This document shows, in pieces, positions 1 to 7,410 of a stretch of DNA of 16,074 bases. The position numbers were made by a program, and so were the translations under genes. The notes under the pieces are model-generated. The model searched no databases, was not told the DNA's origin, and saw only the letters and a list, made by a program, of their open reading frames with translations. The stretch is from positions 1 to 16,074 of the forward strand of contig JAODNF010000347.1 in the NCBI GenBank assembly GCA_025464915.1. Reading direction: 5' to 3'. The number at the start of each line of letters is the position of its first letter. Position 1 is the first letter of the stretch. This stretch comes from Frankiales bacterium (GTDB lineage Bacteria > Actinomycetota > Actinomycetes > Mycobacteriales > SCTD01).

Positions 1-303
1 GACGGCTCGACCGGCACGACCGGGGGTGGCGCGAGCAGCGGGCAGTCCGTCCCGTCACGACCCGTGCTGAGCCGCATCAGCCCGTCGGCCGGGGCGCCAG
101 GCACCTGGGTCACCCTCGCCGGCACCCACCTCACGCCGACGACGGCCGTGCTGTTCGGCGCGGTGAAGGCCGCGACGGTGCGGCAGGTGTCCTCGACCGA
201 GGTGCAGGCGCTCGCCCCGCCGCACGCTCCGGGCACCGTCCAGGTCGTGCTGCGGACGGCCGGGGGGACCACCGCTGGAAAGCGGTTCGTCTACCTGCCC
301 TGA
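1..303 (+). CDS. C-terminal end of an IPT/TIG-domain protein (5' end outside window)
   Basis: The frame is open from base 1 and closes at a TGA at 301-303, so this is the last 100 codons of a larger gene. The first ~20 residues are a Gly/Ser/Thr-rich linker (DGSTGTTGGGASSGQ). A compact domain follows with the pattern ISPSAGAPGTWVTLAGTHL, then a VLFG turn and a final VVLRTAGG...FVYLP strand. This is the immunoglobulin-like IPT/TIG fold, often found in secreted or surface proteins of actinomycetes, where it acts as a spacer or binding module. An internal GTG at 64 could start a 79-residue protein, but the linker reads straight through and nothing resembling a ribosome site precedes it. The gene converges on the P450 gene and their ends overlap by 13 bases. 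The function of the whole protein cannot be judged from this fragment. Confidence 0.72.
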   Translation, partial: DGSTGTTGGGASSGQSVPSRPVLSRISPSAGAPGTWVTLAGTHLTPTTAVLFGAVKAATVRQVSSTEVQALAPPHAPGTVQVVLRTAGGTTAGKRFVYLP

Positions 304-1571
304 GCACTGCTCCGATACCTGACGCGCACCGGCTTCGAGGAACGGGAGATGCCACCGATCTGCTGCTTGCGCGGCTGGACCTCGTCGAACAGCGGCTGCA
401 GGTCGAAGGCCTCGAGCAGCCGTCGCACCACGATCCGGATGGCGGTGATCGAGAACCGCGACGCCGGGCACGTGTGCCACTTGTGGCCGAAGGTGCTGAC
501 CAGCTCCTTGGCCGGGAGGTCCACGGCCAGCCGGCGCTGCGCGTAGTGCGTCGGGTCGAACGTCTCCAGCCCGGGCGCGGCCGTCGTGTTGAGGACGGAC
601 AGCATGGTGGTGATGAAGCTGCCCGGCTGAGCCGTGTAGGTGCGGGTCCCATCGTCGATCTCGACGGGACGCAGCACCTGGCGCAGGGTGATGGACCGCT
701 GGGCCATCCGGATCGACTCGTTGGCGCACTGCTCGAGCAGGGTGTCGTCGCCCGCCTTCACCCGGGCGAGCAGGTCGGGCCGCTGCAGCAGGTTGACGAG
801 GGTCCACGACAGGGCGGCGTAGAGGTTCGAGAGCGACCCGAGATGGATGAGCACGAGGTCGCGGGCGATGCCCTGCGTCCGTGCCGGCTCCGGCTCCCCC
901 TCCCACGCCTCGGCGATCTGCGCGAGGAAGCCCTCGGGGTCTCCGGCAGCGAGGACCTCACCGACGATGCGGTCCACGTCGAGCATCGCGGCCTTCTCGC
1001 GCTTCTGCTTCGTTGCGGCGGTGCGAAAGGCCTGGACGGGGCGCACGAAGGCCTCGGCGCTGTCCATCGCGTCCAGCCGAGGCATCAGCTCCTCGAGCCT
1101 CTTGGTCATCTCGGGCCCGCCCCAGCTGGACAGCCCGAGCCGGTGGGCGATGCGCCGCATCTCCGCGAAGACCTCGAAGGTCCCGCTGCTGCCGAGGTGC
1201 GCGATCTCCGCCAGCACGGCGTCGTCGAGCGCCTGGACGTAGGTCTCGGTGAGCTCGCGCCCGAACAGCTGGTGGGGTGTGACCCGCCGACCCAAGAGCA
1301 GGCCTTCTGGCATCTTGAACTTGATGAGGGTGTAGGTCGCCAGGCCGAAGCTGGCCTTCTTCTCCTCCAGCGCGTAGAGCGACTGCACGCCCTGCGGGCT
1401 GAAGAGGCAGAGCAGCCGGAAGCCGAACGCGTCCGTGACGAAGGTGTCGCCGTGCTTGCTGCGGTTGCGGGCGAAGAAGGCCGTCGGGTCCCGCAGCAGC
1501 GACACACCCGCCCCGATGCGCGGCAGGCCACCGACGACCGGCGGCAACGGCGAGATGTCCGGCAGGGTCAC
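291..1571 (-). CDS. Atypical cytochrome P450, CYP7/CYP8-like
   Basis: This 426-residue protein has P450 landmarks: a K-helix ExxR (E285-S-I-R288), a PERF-like FDPTHY near 338-343, and a heme loop FGHKWHTCPAS (361-371) with C368 as the predicted thiolate ligand. The I-helix (about 238-260) lacks the usual acid-Thr pair used to activate oxygen. It reads GSLSNLYAALSW, with Asn249 about where prostacyclin synthase (CYP8A1) has Asn. The ESIR...ITLRQVL and CxxxxFxIxxI stretches also recall CYP7/CYP8 (class E group IV) from memory. I infer that the reaction may be an isomerisation, dehydration or peroxide-driven oxidation rather than standard mono-oxygenation; the substrate is unknown. No N-terminal membrane anchor is visible, so it is probably soluble. 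The start is GTG at 1571, 15 bases after the ABM-like gene, with no Shine-Dalgarno but a TAGTCT hexamer 6 bases upstream. No ferredoxin or reductase gene lies nearby. Confidence 0.88.
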   Translation of the reverse strand: MTLPDISPLPPVVGGLPRIGAGVSLLRDPTAFFARNRSKHGDTFVTDAFGFRLLCLFSPQGVQSLYALEEKKASFGLATYTLIKFKMPEGLLLGRRVTPHQLFGRELTETYVQALDDAVLAEIAHLGSSGTFEVFAEMRRIAHRLGLSSWGGPEMTKRLEELMPRLDAMDSAEAFVRPVQAFRTAATKQKREKAAMLDVDRIVGEVLAAGDPEGFLAQIAEAWEGEPEPARTQGIARDLVLIHLGSLSNLYAALSWTLVNLLQRPDLLARVKAGDDTLLEQCANESIRMAQRSITLRQVLRPVEIDDGTRTYTAQPGSFITTMLSVLNTTAAPGLETFDPTHYAQRRLAVDLPAKELVSTFGHKWHTCPASRFSITAIRIVVRRLLEAFDLQPLFDEVQPRKQQIGGISRSSKPVRVRYRSSAQGR

Positions 1572-1577
1572 GGCCGG

Positions 1578-1583
1578 AGACTA
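1578..1583 (-). promoter_or_regulatory. Candidate -10 element for a leaderless P450 transcript
   Basis: On the minus strand TAGTCT is followed by six bases (CCGGCC) and then the GTG start of the P450. The hexamer fits the actinobacterial TANNNT -10 pattern and its spacing would put the transcription start on the GTG. No purine-rich ribosome site exists in the 15-base gap. The same arrangement precedes three other genes in this window. This is inference from sequence only; co-transcription with the upstream ABM-like gene is also possible. Confidence 0.45.
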
Positions 1584-1586
1584 GGC

Positions 1587-1880
1587 CTAGTGGTCGGACT
1601 CGAAGAGGACGTCGAGGTTCTGGAAGGTCGGCGGCCCGGAGCAGAGCTTCATCATCTGCTCCGAGAAGTGACCGGTCGCGGGCAGCTCGCTGTTGCGCAT
1701 CGCCGCCTCGTAGGACTCGAAGAAGACGATGTTGACGTAGCGGTTCTCCGCGTCCCGGCTCTTGCTGAGGATGCCGCGCTGCGAGGTGCGGGTCCCCTCG
1801 GAGGCGGCGAGGTACTCGTCGATGAGCGCCTGGACCTCGTCGGGCCGGTCGGTGCTGAACTCGATGACCTGGATGAACAT
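1587..1880 (-). CDS. Small dimeric alpha/beta-barrel (ABM-like) protein
   Basis: The 97-residue product begins MFIQVIEFSTDRPDEVQALIDEY and has a second strand block, RYVNIVFFESYEAAMRNSEL. A beta strand, a helix with a 'DRPDE' turn, another strand and an 'ESYEAAM' helix is typical of the antibiotic-biosynthesis-monooxygenase/EthD-like ferredoxin fold, which usually forms dimers. Members range from cofactor-free monooxygenases to heme-degrading enzymes and simple binding proteins, so the catalytic role is open. The start ATG at 1880 has a good ribosome site (GAGGGG about 6 bases upstream). The gene ends with TAG, then GCC and a second in-frame TAG, just ahead of the P450, so the two are probably co-transcribed. 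The P450 partnership is the main functional clue. It is divergent from the fatty-acyl-CoA-reductase-like gene across 77 bases. Confidence 0.72.
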   Translation of the reverse strand: MFIQVIEFSTDRPDEVQALIDEYLAASEGTRTSQRGILSKSRDAENRYVNIVFFESYEAAMRNSELPATGHFSEQMMKLCSGPPTFQNLDVLFESDH

Positions 1881-1957
1881 GGTTGCCCCCCTCGGGCGTC
1901 TGATGCCTCCGGTCTACTCCTCCACGGCCCGTTGCGACAGGGTGTAGGAATCTCGAC

Positions 1958-3916
1958 ATGGCGTACTTCGTGACCGGCGCGACCGGGTTCATCGGCAAGC
2001 GACTGGTCGACCTGCTGCTCGAGCGGGAGGGGGACGTCCACGTTCTCGTCCGCGCGCAGTCGGTCGACAAGGTCCGGGCGCAGTGGGACGACCCGCGGGT
2101 GAAGCCGGTCGTGGGCGACCTCACGCGCCCGCTGCTGGGCATCGATCCCGCGTCCCTCGCCGGCGTCAGCGAGTTCTTCCACCTCGCTGCGCTCTACGAC
2201 ATGACCGCCTCGGCCGAGGCCAACGACGCGGCCAACGTGCAGGGCACCCGCAACGCCGTCGCCCTCGCCAACGCCGTCGGCGCCCGCCTGCACCACGTCT
2301 CCTCCGTCGCGGTCGCGGGCGAGCACAAGGGCATCTTCCGCGAGGACCACTTCGACGAGGGTCAGAAGCTCCCGACGCCCTACCACCGCACGAAGTTCGA
2401 CTCGGAGAGGATCGTCCGCGAGGAGGCGACCGTCCCCTTCCGCGTCTACCGGCCGGCGGTCGTCGTCGGTGACAGCCGCACCGGAGAGATGGACAAGATC
2501 GACGGTCCCTACTACTTCTTCGCGGCCATCAAGAAGGTCCGGCACCTGCTGCCCGAGTGGGTGCCGCTGATCGGTCCGGAGCTGGGCTGGACCAACATCG
2601 TGCCGGTCGACTACGTCGCCGCGGCCCTCGACCACATCGCGCACCAGCCTGACCTCGACGGCCAGGCCTTCCACCTGACCGACCCGCGTGGGGTGCGGGT
2701 CGGCGAGGCGCTCAACGCGTTCGCCCGCGCCGGTCACGCGCCGCAGCTCGGGCTGCGGGTCGACAGCAAGCTGCTCGACGCCCTGCCCAAGGGCACCTTC
2801 TCGATGCTGATGAAGCTGCCGCAGCTGCAGAGCATCCGGAAGAGCTTCCTCGCCGACCTCGGCATCCCGGACGAGGTCGTCGGCCACATGGCCCTCGTCC
2901 CGCAGTTCGACACCCGTGACACCGAGCGGGCGCTGGCCGGCTCGGGCATCGAGGTGCCCCCGCTCGACTCCTACGCGACCCTGCTCTGGGACTACTGGGA
3001 GCGCAACCTCGACCCGGACCTGCACAAGGACCGCTCGCTCGCGGCCGCCGTCCGCGGCAAGCGGGTCCTCATCACCGGTGGCTCGTCAGGCATCGGCGCC
3101 GAGGCGGCCCGGCAGGTCGCCGCCGCGGGCGGTGTCCCGATCATCGTGGCCCGCTCGCTGGACAAGCTCCTCGAGGTGCAGACCGAGATCCAGGAGGCGG
3201 GCGGCCAGTGCCACGTCGCGACCTGCGACCTGTCCGACCTCGAGGCGATCGACACCCTCGTCAAGGACGTGATCGACAACCACGGCGGCGTCGACTTCCT
3301 CGTCAACAACGCGGGCCGCTCGATCCGCCGCTCGATCAAGCTGTCGCAGGACCGCTTCCACGACCTCGAGCGCACCATGCAGCTCAACTACTTCGGCGCG
3401 GTGCGCCTCATCACCGGGTTCCTCCCGCAGATGACGGAGCAGCGCTTCGGCCACGTCATCAACGTCTCGTCGATCGGGGTGCAGACCGGCGTACCCCGCT
3501 TCTCCGCGTACGTCGCGTCCAAGGCCGCACTCGACGCGTACTCCCGGATCGCCGCCTCGGAGACGCTCGGGTCCGGCGTCACCTTCACCACCATCCACAT
3601 GCCCCTGGTGCGCACGCCGATGATCGCGCCGACCAAGATGTACGACGCCTTCCCTGCCATCACGCCGAAGGAGGCCGGTGAGATGGTCTGCGAGGCGATC
3701 CGCTCACGGCCGAAGAACATCAACACCCGGCTCGGCACGACGGCGGAGGTGCTCTACGCCCTCGCGCCGAAGCTGGTGGACCAGGTCCTGCACCTCGCCT
3801 ACCAGGTGTTCCCGGACTCCGCGGCAGCCAAGGGGCAGGGACAGGCCGAGGAGCCGACCCGGCTGTCGGGCGAGCAGCTGGCCATGGCGCACGTCCTCAA
3901 GGGCGTCCACTTCTGA
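1958..3916 (+). CDS. Bifunctional double-SDR fatty acyl-CoA reductase (AcrA1-like)
   Basis: Two short-chain dehydrogenase domains are fused in 652 residues. The N-terminal half is an extended SDR with the NAD(P) loop GATGFIG (7-13), Ser115/116 and a catalytic Y142xxxK146. The C-terminal half is a classical SDR with TGGSSGIG (373-380), NNAG (450-453), N477, S504/505 and Y518xxxK522. Both halves therefore keep complete cofactor and catalytic residues. The length and domain order match mycobacterial AcrA1 (Rv3391) and Marinobacter-type alcohol-forming acyl-CoA reductases, in which one half makes the aldehyde from acyl-CoA and the other reduces it to the fatty alcohol. The exact chain length is not predictable. 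The start ATG has AGGAA seven bases upstream. A wax ester synthase lies about 2 kb downstream on the other strand and would use such an alcohol. A substrate other than fatty acyl-CoA cannot be excluded. Confidence 0.85.
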   Translation: MAYFVTGATGFIGKRLVDLLLEREGDVHVLVRAQSVDKVRAQWDDPRVKPVVGDLTRPLLGIDPASLAGVSEFFHLAALYDMTASAEANDAANVQGTRNAVALANAVGARLHHVSSVAVAGEHKGIFREDHFDEGQKLPTPYHRTKFDSERIVREEATVPFRVYRPAVVVGDSRTGEMDKIDGPYYFFAAIKKVRHLLPEWVPLIGPELGWTNIVPVDYVAAALDHIAHQPDLDGQAFHLTDPRGVRVGEALNAFARAGHAPQLGLRVDSKLLDALPKGTFSMLMKLPQLQSIRKSFLADLGIPDEVVGHMALVPQFDTRDTERALAGSGIEVPPLDSYATLLWDYWERNLDPDLHKDRSLAAAVRGKRVLITGGSSGIGAEAARQVAAAGGVPIIVARSLDKLLEVQTEIQEAGGQCHVATCDLSDLEAIDTLVKDVIDNHGGVDFLVNNAGRSIRRSIKLSQDRFHDLERTMQLNYFGAVRLITGFLPQMTEQRFGHVINVSSIGVQTGVPRFSAYVASKAALDAYSRIAASETLGSGVTFTTIHMPLVRTPMIAPTKMYDAFPAITPKEAGEMVCEAIRSRPKNINTRLGTTAEVLYALAPKLVDQVLHLAYQVFPDSAAAKGQGQAEEPTRLSGEQLAMAHVLKGVHF

Positions 3917-3924
3917 GAACCGCG

Positions 3925-3959
3925 GGACCGGCCGGACCCCCGCGGGGCCCGGCCGGTCC
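3925..3959. terminator. Bidirectional hairpin between convergent genes
   Basis: The arms GGACCGGCCGG (3925-3935) and CCGGCCGGTCC (3949-3959) form a perfect 11-bp GC stem. The 13-base loop contains a smaller CCCC/GGGG self-complement. It starts 8 bases after the reductase stop and ends 15 bases before the stop of the convergent secreted-protein gene. There is no T-run on either side, which is usual for actinobacterial terminators. It should act in both directions. Confidence 0.7.
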
Positions 3960-3974
3960 GGTGCGATCGTCAGC

Positions 3975-5846
3975 TCAGCTGACGGTCACCGCCGCGTCGT
4001 CGACGACGAACGACGTCTGGAGCGAGGCATCCTCCGCCCCCGTGAGCTTCAGGGTCACGGTCGTCCCCGCGAACGACGCCAGGCTGAAGGACTTCTGCAC
4101 GTACCCGGTGGCCTTGTTGAGGTTCGAGTACGTCGCCAGGGTCGTCGACCCGGCCGCCACGGTCAGCTTGTCGTAGGCAGAGGCGGTGGTGGTCTCGGCG
4201 CTGTCGATGTGCAGCCAGAACGTGAAGACGTAGCTGGAGCACCCTGCCGGCAGGGTCACCGACTGCGACAGCGTGTCGGTGTGGGTGGACCCGTAGCCGT
4301 TCATCCAGGCCTTCCACGATCCGCCGTGCGCGGCCTCACCGGTGCTGTTGTCGACGACCCCCGTGGAGGCCGTCCAGGGTGCGGCCGTGCCGGTCTCGAA
4401 GCCAGGGTTGCCGAGCTTCTGGCCGGGACTCGGACAGCTCCCGCCCGCAGCCGAGATCGTCCAGGCGAAGGTCGCCGAACCGGTCGCGTTGGTCGTGTCC
4501 TTGGCCGTCGCGGTGACGGAGAAGCTGCCCGCCGTGGTCGGCGTTCCGCTGATCAGGCCGCCCGTGCTGATGGCGAGTCCGGGCGGCAGCCCGGTCGCGG
4601 TCCAGGTGAGGGTCTGTCCGCTGGCCGAGTCCGTCGCGGTGAGCTGCTTGCTCACGGCTGTGCCCACGACCCCGCTCTGGCTGCCCGGGTTGGTCACGGT
4701 CACCGTGTTGCCGCCGGAGGTGTTAGTGACGATCGGGTGCGAGTTCTGGCAGCCCGCGGCGTCGTTGGAGTACGTGGCCTGCATCGCGTAGGAACCGGTC
4801 GCGAACGCCACGTTGACGGCCCCGCCGGTGCCTCCGGTGCCGACCCACGCGCACTTGTCCGCGTTCTCGTAGCCGGTGCTGTCGGTCCAGCCGCCCGCCG
4901 GGTTCTGGTCGGTGATGGTCTCCGAGTACTCGTGGCCCTCGACGATCGTCACGCCGTCGAGCGTGCCGGCAGCGCCGGCGTTCACGTAGTTCTGCCCGCA
5001 GCTCGTGCCGGCGTCGACCAGGTAGGGCAGGTTGGTGAAGGCGACGTCGCCGTAGGAGGAGGCCACGCCACCGCCCGTCAGGGTGGTGTCACCGTTCCAG
5101 TCGTGCCAGGCGCAGAAGTTGCCGCTCGCGGTGTTGAAGCCGTCCGGGTGCGTGCCGGTCGGCGACACCACGACGTACTGCGCGTTGCGGTTGCTCGCGG
5201 CCGTGGTGTTGCCGAAGTGCCCGGCGGCGGCCACCGCCTCGACGCCGATCTGGTGCCCGGTCGCGTTGCTGGGCGCGGCCACCGAGGGGTCGTACCAGAC
5301 CCCGGCAAGGGTGCCTCCGGTCGGGTACCCGACGTGCGCGGAGCTGGCGGGGCAGCTGGTGGCGCCCGTCGCGACGCCCTGGCAGTACTGCGTCGCCACC
5401 CCGGACCACAGCTCGTTGTTGGTCCCGATGCCCTTCAGGAGCGCCTGCACCCTGGGCGCCAGGCCCTTGCTGTCGCCGGTGAGGGTCGTGTAGCCGTTCG
5501 CGTCCGTACCTGCCGTGCCCCACTGCGAGCCCCAGAAGACCACGTAGGTCTTCGGGGGGCCGGTGGTCACGCCGATCCCGTCGACAGCGCCGCCGTACGT
5601 GAGCGGACCGGAACCGGAAGCTGCCGCAGCCGCCTTGGGACCTCCGCTGCGGTGGGACGTGGCGAACTCCTTGGTCGGGTAGACCTTGGCCTGGCCGTGG
5701 CCGCTCGGGTGATCGCTCGAGGACGTCGAGCGCGGGGCGGCCTGGGCAGGAGCAGCGAGCACCAGGCTCGCCGCGGACAGCAGGGCGGCCGCAGCAGTGG
5801 TCGCGCCGAGACGGGTTCGGTGGCGCGACACCAGGGTTCGGGACAA
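3975..5846 (-). CDS. Large secreted protein: HEYSE domain, Ig-like domain, C-terminal jelly-roll-like domain
   Basis: I place the start at TTG 5846: GAGAGG lies six bases upstream and it gives a clean Sec signal peptide (SRHRTR n-region, Ala/Leu-rich core, AQA-AP cleavage near residue 36). The product is 623 residues. Residues ~80-370 form a globular domain containing HPDGFNT, FCAWHDWNGD, GHEYSETITD (H305, E306, E309) and ENADKCAW (327-334). The HExxE plus downstream Glu-Asn resembles a metal-binding hydrolase site, but I do not recognise a characterised family. Residues ~380-465 are a putative Ig domain of the He_PIG type (TGLPPGLAIS...GLISGTPTTAGSF). Residues ~471-623 look like a jelly-roll carbohydrate- or surface-binding domain (NPGFETG...). 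This architecture is common among secreted actinobacterial peptidases and glycan-active enzymes. A GTG at 5912 is an alternative start but has no ribosome site and adds a charged, Pro-rich head before the signal peptide. Confidence 0.75.
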   Translation of the reverse strand: MSRTLVSRHRTRLGATTAAAALLSAASLVLAAPAQAAPRSTSSSDHPSGHGQAKVYPTKEFATSHRSGGPKAAAAASGSGPLTYGGAVDGIGVTTGPPKTYVVFWGSQWGTAGTDANGYTTLTGDSKGLAPRVQALLKGIGTNNELWSGVATQYCQGVATGATSCPASSAHVGYPTGGTLAGVWYDPSVAAPSNATGHQIGVEAVAAAGHFGNTTAASNRNAQYVVVSPTGTHPDGFNTASGNFCAWHDWNGDTTLTGGGVASSYGDVAFTNLPYLVDAGTSCGQNYVNAGAAGTLDGVTIVEGHEYSETITDQNPAGGWTDSTGYENADKCAWVGTGGTGGAVNVAFATGSYAMQATYSNDAAGCQNSHPIVTNTSGGNTVTVTNPGSQSGVVGTAVSKQLTATDSASGQTLTWTATGLPPGLAISTGGLISGTPTTAGSFSVTATAKDTTNATGSATFAWTISAAGGSCPSPGQKLGNPGFETGTAAPWTASTGVVDNSTGEAAHGGSWKAWMNGYGSTHTDTLSQSVTLPAGCSSYVFTFWLHIDSAETTTASAYDKLTVAAGSTTLATYSNLNKATGYVQKSFSLASFAGTTVTLKLTGAEDASLQTSFVVDDAAVTVS

Positions 5847-5869
5847 GGGGAGCCTCTCGGTGGAAGGGG

Positions 5870-5902
5870 GTGCCGCCCGCGCAGGGTTGCGAGCGGGCGC
5901 AC
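5870..5902 (-). promoter_or_regulatory. Hairpin in the 5' leader of the secreted-protein gene
   Basis: GTGC plus GCCCGC (5870-5880, one bulged C) pairs with GCGGGCGCAC (5893-5902), giving a 10-bp stem with a 12-base loop. It lies just upstream of the GAGAGG ribosome site and 81 bases beyond the wax ester synthase stop. It could stabilise the leader of the secreted-protein mRNA or end transcription coming from the wax synthase. The sequence does not decide between these. Confidence 0.35.
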
Positions 5903-5983
5903 AACCTCCCACCTGGACGAACCCGGGAAAAGGTGTCTCGATCGGCTGAATCTGCTGTCTGATGCGGCTCTCTCAGGAAGGCC

Positions 5984-7384
5984 TCAGTCGGCCGTGGCGA
6001 CCAGCTCCGACAGCGACTCGCGCAGGTGCTTGGCGAGCAGGTCGAGGTCGGGCACCGCGTCGGCGTCGGCCATCAGCCCGTAGACCACGGCGCCGTTGTA
6101 GCTCATGATCCCGATCGCGAGCTGGTGCTCGGGGGCGAGGAAGGCCAGTGGGACGAGCTCCTGCAGCTGCCGGCCGAGCATGTAGATCGGAAGCTGCGGC
6201 CCGGGGACGTTGGTGACCAGCAGGTTGTACAGGCGCGAGGAGAACCCGAGCCGGGAGGCTCGCGCCAGGATGGCCGGCGGCAGCGCGTTCTCGAGTGACG
6301 TGAGGACGGCAGCGCCCTCGGCCTGCTTGGACGACTTCAGGTCCTCCATCGCCTCACGCACCGCAGCGAGCCGTGCAGAGGGATCGGTGATGCCGACGGG
6401 CAGCGGCGCGTTCATGATGGCGATCTCGTTGCCGAGCGCGCCGCGCTTGGAGTCGGGACGCAGTGACACCGGGACGCACGCCCGCAGCGACAGTCCCTCG
6501 ATAGGGACGTCGCGGTCCTGGAGGAACCGGCCGAGGGCGCCGGCGACTGCTGCGAGGACGACGTCGTTGACGGTCGCGCCGCCGGACGAGGCCTTCACCC
6601 TCTTGTAGTCAGCCAGGTCGGTCGACACCAGCGCCACCCGGCGGTGCGGTCCGGGCTTGTCGTTGAAGGGCGTCTTCGGGGCGGCGCTGATGAGCGGCTT
6701 GGCCGCATCGGCGAGCGCGGTGACCTTGCCGATGGTCGTGCGGACCGCCTTCTGCGGGTGCAGCGCGAGCCCGACGCCCTGCCCGGCGAGGTCGGCGACG
6801 TTGCGCACCAGCCCGAGCGCGCCGGTCGCGAGCAGGTCGACGGCACCTGGCGTGGGCTTGGGGGACCAGGCGGGCGGCGGCTCGTCCTGCACGTCGGGTG
6901 TGAGATCGAACAGCACCGACATCAGGTCGACGCCGCTGACGCCGTCGACCATCGCGTGGTGGGTCTTGGCGACCAGCGCCCAACGACCGCCCTCGAGGCC
7001 CTCGACGAGCCACATCTCCCACAGCGGCTTGGTCCGGTCGAGGCGCTGACCGATGACGCGGTCGACCAGGTTGAGCAGCTCGCGCTCGCCGCCGGGAGCC
7101 GGCAGGGCGGTGTGCCGGACGTGGTAGTCGAGGTGGAAGTGCGCGTCCTCGACCCAGACCGGGCGGCCGGTCCCGAGCGGCATCTGCTGCACCCGCTGGC
7201 GGTAGCGCGGAAGCCGTGGCAGGCGCGCGTCGAGGTGGGCGCGGAACGCCTCGATGGAGGGAGCGGGGCCGTCGAAGACGCCGAGCGCACCGATGTGCAT
7301 GTGCGCGCCGTCCTCCTCCATGTGGAGGAACCCGGCGTCCACGGACGTCAGCCGGTCGAGGTGCCCCTGGTGCTCGTCAGTCAT
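5984..7384 (-). CDS. Wax ester synthase / acyl-CoA:diacylglycerol acyltransferase (WS/DGAT)
   Basis: This 466-residue enzyme carries the acyltransferase active-site motif HHAMVDG (142-148, consensus HHxxxDG). It also has the PLWE motif (120-123), an ND motif (N273-D274) and the TNVPGP block (391-396) that define the bacterial WS/DGAT family. Such enzymes transfer acyl groups from acyl-CoA to a fatty alcohol or diacylglycerol, giving storage wax esters or triacylglycerols at the membrane/lipid-droplet surface. The ATG start is followed by the family's usual opening (RLTSVDAGFLHMEEDGAHMHIGAL). There is no clear ribosome site; a small GGCAG/CTGCC hairpin directly precedes the ATG. The gene starts 26 bases after the peroxidase stop on the same strand, so the two are probably co-transcribed. 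The acyl-CoA reductase at 1958-3916 could supply the alcohol. Preference for wax versus TAG cannot be read from the sequence. Confidence 0.93.
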   Translation of the reverse strand: MTDEHQGHLDRLTSVDAGFLHMEEDGAHMHIGALGVFDGPAPSIEAFRAHLDARLPRLPRYRQRVQQMPLGTGRPVWVEDAHFHLDYHVRHTALPAPGGERELLNLVDRVIGQRLDRTKPLWEMWLVEGLEGGRWALVAKTHHAMVDGVSGVDLMSVLFDLTPDVQDEPPPAWSPKPTPGAVDLLATGALGLVRNVADLAGQGVGLALHPQKAVRTTIGKVTALADAAKPLISAAPKTPFNDKPGPHRRVALVSTDLADYKRVKASSGGATVNDVVLAAVAGALGRFLQDRDVPIEGLSLRACVPVSLRPDSKRGALGNEIAIMNAPLPVGITDPSARLAAVREAMEDLKSSKQAEGAAVLTSLENALPPAILARASRLGFSSRLYNLLVTNVPGPQLPIYMLGRQLQELVPLAFLAPEHQLAIGIMSYNGAVVYGLMADADAVPDLDLLAKHLRESLSELVATAD

Positions 7385-7410
7385 GGCAGCGAATCTGCCA
7401 CGAAACGCAC

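Noticed and set aside
1581..1590. Perfect palindrome CTAGGCCTAG at the end of the ABM-like gene
   Set aside because: It is explained by tandem TAG stops next to the candidate -10; no sign that it is a protein site or recombination site.
1881..1957. Possible operator in the divergent gap (TCTACTCC ... GGTGTAGGA, imperfect inverted repeat)
   Set aside because: Only about seven of nine positions pair over a 20-base spacer and no regulator gene is adjacent; too weak to call.
474..1973. A 499-codon plus-strand open frame across the P450 and ABM-like genes
   Set aside because: It is an antisense shadow: the composition is Arg/Gly/Val-repetitive with no domain, while the minus strand gives clear P450 motifs.
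5846..5912. GTG at 5912 as the start of the secreted protein
   Set aside because: It would put 22 extra Pro/Ala/Arg residues before the signal peptide and has no ribosome site, whereas TTG 5846 has GAGAGG at proper spacing.
3678..6083. An 801-codon plus-strand open frame over the reductase end and secreted-protein gene
   Set aside because: Arg/Gly-rich low-information translation overlapping two well-supported genes; typical of high-GC antisense frames.
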